Positions 36,604 through 38,905 of a stretch of DNA of 38,905 nucleotides are shown here, piece after piece. The position numbers and the translations under genes were made by a program. The notes beneath the pieces are model-generated. The model was not told the origin of the DNA, ran no database searches, and saw only the letters and a list, made by a program, of their open reading frames with translations. Origin of the DNA: Equivita sp045641605 (lineage in GTDB: Bacteria; Actinomycetota; Coriobacteriia; Coriobacteriales; Eggerthellaceae); the NCBI GenBank assembly GCA_045641605.1, contig JAZUHG010000041.1:1-38905 (forward strand). The letters are read 5' to 3'. How positions within the stretch are numbered: position 1 is the first letter of the stretch; the number at the start of each line of letters is the position of its first letter.

Positions 36604-38905
36604 TTATTTATCTGTCTTGATTTCTATTTTGCTTCCAACGAAACTACAAGTTATGCTTCCATTTTTATCAGTCCGATAAATTATCGAGCCAATTTTTTCA
36701 AGAAGCTGAATAGTTTTTGCGTTGGGGTGGCCGTAGCGGTTCTTTGCGCCCACACTTATAAGGCTAATTTTTGGACTCATAGCACGTGCAGATTTTTCTT
36801 CTAAGGCGTTTGCACTACCGTGATGCCCGCATTTATAAATGTCTAACTTAGGTATTCTCTTTTTGCTTATCATGGTGCTAACTTCATCTTTTTCGGCATC
36901 TCCACAAAGCAATGCACGTCCTTCAATTTCGCCGTCGTTACCGACATCAACACTTGCCATCACACAAAGGCTGTCGCAATTACCGCCGTTGTCTTTATAA
37001 GCATCCGGCCAAATTACATTTAGTTCAATTTCCCCGAAGCTGATCTTGTCACCAACTTTTAGTTTTTGAATTTTATCTGTGCTTACAATCTTTTTAATTT
37101 GGTTCATTAGCTTTTGGCAATTTCCATCCGTGCAATTTGGCAAATCCTTCGCCACGTATACTTTTGAAACATCAACAAGTTGTTCAATTACATCTAAAGA
37201 TCCACAATGGTCATCATCGGGGTGGGTGATCAAAACTCCATCTAGGTGGCTAATTCCTTGCTCGGCCAACCTTGCTTTCAGCATGTTGTCTTGGTTGCCT
37301 GTGTCAATCATGAAGTTTTGGCCTTTGCTTCGTAGTAAAATAGAGTCGCCCTGACCAATATCCAACATCACAAGTTGAGTGGCACCTAACTTCGGTGCAA
37401 AAACTATCACAACAACAATTAAAAGCACCGAAGCCACAGCCACACCTCATTTAAATTTCTTCGGCAATATTCATTTTTTGATTCGCCTTTCTTTTGGCCA
37501 AAGGAAATAAACAATTGTGCAAAGGCCAAGTGTTAGAGCAATGGCAAAATAGATGTTCATTGTTGCAGGGATGCTTGCATATGGAATTTTGGAGATGATC
37601 TGCGTTATTCAACACATGACTTGAGACACGCAATATGCCAAAAACATCAATCCTTTGCTTATCCAGGGCAAAAGCCCTCCAAATATTGAGGCAAAGACGC
37701 TTACCACCAAGCCTCCGCCACACAAGATTGTAAAAATTGGTGTACATATTATGTTGGACACTGGCGAGATTATTGGAAATTGGTTAAATATTGAAATTGA
37801 TAATGGTTGGCTGCATAAATTAGCGGCAAAGGTAAGGGCGACGGCGCTTCGGACTCATTCTGGACATTTTGGTATTGGCTTAGCTATCAAATATTCAAAC
37901 AATCCAGAAAAGATTATGATGCCCAAGGTTGATCCTGCCGAAAGTGCAAAGGACACACTCACTGAAGTGCTGGCATCTATACTTATCAAGATTATTATGC
38001 AAATCCCAAGCGCGTTTAGTGGCGCAGGCCGGCGTTTGCTAAAGAATGAAAAGAGAGCAATGTATGCCATAAAAGCTGCTCTAAGTGCAGATATTGGTAT
38101 GGCTGCACATATTAAATAAGCCAGTATAAATATGCTTTGGACTACGATAATAAGCCATCGTTTCATCCTTAATTTTTTTAGAAGAATTAACAAGATTGCC
38201 GTTACTAAAGATAAGTGAGCACCAGACACTGCAACCAAATGAGCCAAGCCATCTATTTTAAAGTTGTCATATAGCTCTCCGGAATTTAGGTCGATGCGTT
38301 GCCCACAAATAATTGCGTTTAATAATTGTTCGGCAGGTGAGGTGTCTTCGGAGTTTGATCAATCGTAGCTTCTTATTGTTTCTATTAGATGATTCCTATA
38401 CATATATACAAGACCCAAGGGGTCATGCCTTGCAAGTTTTTCTGCATTGCTTGCACGCGCATTTGCACAAATTCCATTTTGCCAATAGTTGCTTATTTGA
38501 GTGTCCCCAGCCTTGCTAAACTTCACGTTGGCTTTAATTATGTCTCCTGCATGGACTTCTTCAAAATCTTCGGGGAGCTGGAGCTTCACCTTATAATTAG
38601 TATTGAGTATTTTGGCCTCACAGCTGTTGTAATATGTTCCAACTTTTTGGTCTTCTTCGGCACTAAAGCTAAAGTTTCCTGCTTCCATTTTTAATATGCT
38701 TTGAGTATTGTTGTCCAGGTTGTTAGCTGAGATTAGCGAAACCGCAACCCCCAGACAAATTATCATAAGAGCAAACATCGCAAAGTAATGCTTCCTTCAT
38801 ATATATAAAACCAGAAGTAAAATGGCTATTGTCAAAAACAATGTAATTATTATTCATACAATATTGTTTTTGATTCACTCATTAGAAATAATGATTTGGC
38901 CGTTG
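36604..38905 (-). CDS. comEC: Competence protein ComEC/Rec2 (5' end outside window)
   Basis: At least 767 residues are visible; the frame is open to the right edge. From the N-terminal side there are membrane helices, an external OB-like region (NFSFSAEEDQKVGTYY .. YKVKLQLPEDFEEVHAGD), the competence core GLAHLVAVSGAHLSLVTA, more helices, and a C-terminal metallo-beta-lactamase domain (VMLDIGQGDSILL, ITHPDDDHCGSL, YKCGHHGSANAL). ComEC is the inner-membrane channel for single-stranded DNA uptake; its lactamase part may digest the other strand. At least eight TGA codons (complement of 37447, 37471, 37609, 37855, 38359, 38797, 38854, 38875) read as Trp, so without recoding this gene would look like a ruin. 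HolA follows 21 bases downstream. Confidence 0.94.

Noticed and set aside
1..38905. Reading the split genes as pseudogenes broken by TGA stops
   Set aside because: Frames continue with homology after every TGA, no other nonsense or frameshift changes are seen, and the breaks hit essential genes (rodA, holA, atpB). Recoding explains all.
1..38905. UGA read as glycine (as in Gracilibacteria/SR1) or as selenocysteine
   Set aside because: Conserved positions with UGA are Trp sites (GGT-W, PI-W-V, TPE-W). Gly or Sec does not fit, there are far too many sites for Sec, and gene content does not resemble those phyla.
1..38905. CRISPR arrays, insertion sequences or attachment sites
   Set aside because: I found no regularly spaced direct repeats, no transposase or integrase, and no duplicated tRNA end within the window.

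Overview
The window is a 38.9 kb chromosomal segment from a bacterium that reads UGA as tryptophan. Nearly all the larger genes are open only if in-frame TGA codons are translated. I count 41 such codons. They fall where the families carry Trp, for example GGT-W in Elp3, PI-W-V in the Abi_2 protein, TPE-W in PBP2 and GM-W in RodA. All called genes with a visible end stop at TAA or TAG, none at TGA. Familiar UGA=Trp bacteria such as mycoplasmas lack a peptidoglycan wall, but this window has a complete elongasome set (MreB, MreC, MreD, PBP2, RodA) plus an NlpC/P60-like enzyme, so the host is a walled cell. Near-leaderless starts placed just after extended -10 boxes, the MreB sequence and the order mreBCD-mrdA-rodA-DUF697-radical SAM-DUF2344 make me lean towards an actinobacterial, Coriobacteriia-like lineage. 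That placement is inference only.

Layout. Positions 1-2850 form an AT-rich accessory stretch. It holds an unrecognised partial gene, a ferritin with a clean terminator, and an Abi_2/HEPN abortive-infection gene preceded by a promoter and a hairpin that looks like a small RNA. From 2845 to 4749 lie elp3 (minus strand) and a tRNA-Arg(CCG), with abutting divergent promoters. From 4753 to 17298 is a cell-envelope block: a secreted NlpC/P60-like protein, a cyclophilin, a TPR membrane protein, mreB-mreC-mreD-mrdA-rodA, a DUF697-like protein, a B12-type radical SAM protein and its DUF2344 partner. From 17306 to 27019 comes a KilA-N gene behind a LexA-like box, the complete F-type ATP synthase operon (atpI-like, atpB, E, F, H, A, G, D, C) with a long inverted repeat between atpB and atpE, then a NUDIX hydrolase and CstA. 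From 27037 to 35617 are obg, a DnaQ-DinG fusion, a single-pass membrane protein and a degenerate M28-like membrane protein with a very large charged insertion. From 35614 to the end, comEC and holA run on the minus strand; comEC is cut by the window edge.

How the parts work together. The elongasome genes, the NlpC/P60 protein and the TPR protein form a wall-growth and envelope unit. The ATP synthase genes supply energy coupling. Obg, DinG, HolA and ComEC cover ribosome/GTP control, DNA repair or replication, and DNA uptake. Genes are tightly packed, often with TAATG stop-start overlaps. The ATGA overlap common in other bacteria is absent, as expected when UGA is not a stop. There is no gene-free stretch above 300 bases; the largest gap (1709-1965) holds promoters and the candidate small RNA.

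Most interesting points: the code change in a walled bacterium; the Abi_2 gene with its putative RNA and UGA codons that would truncate it in a standard-code host; the LexA-like box in front of KilA-N; the 24 bp inverted repeat inside the atp operon; the degenerate M28-like protein with repeated G-x-FA motifs; and a strong enrichment of CCGAAG/CTTCGG that is missing from the accessory end.
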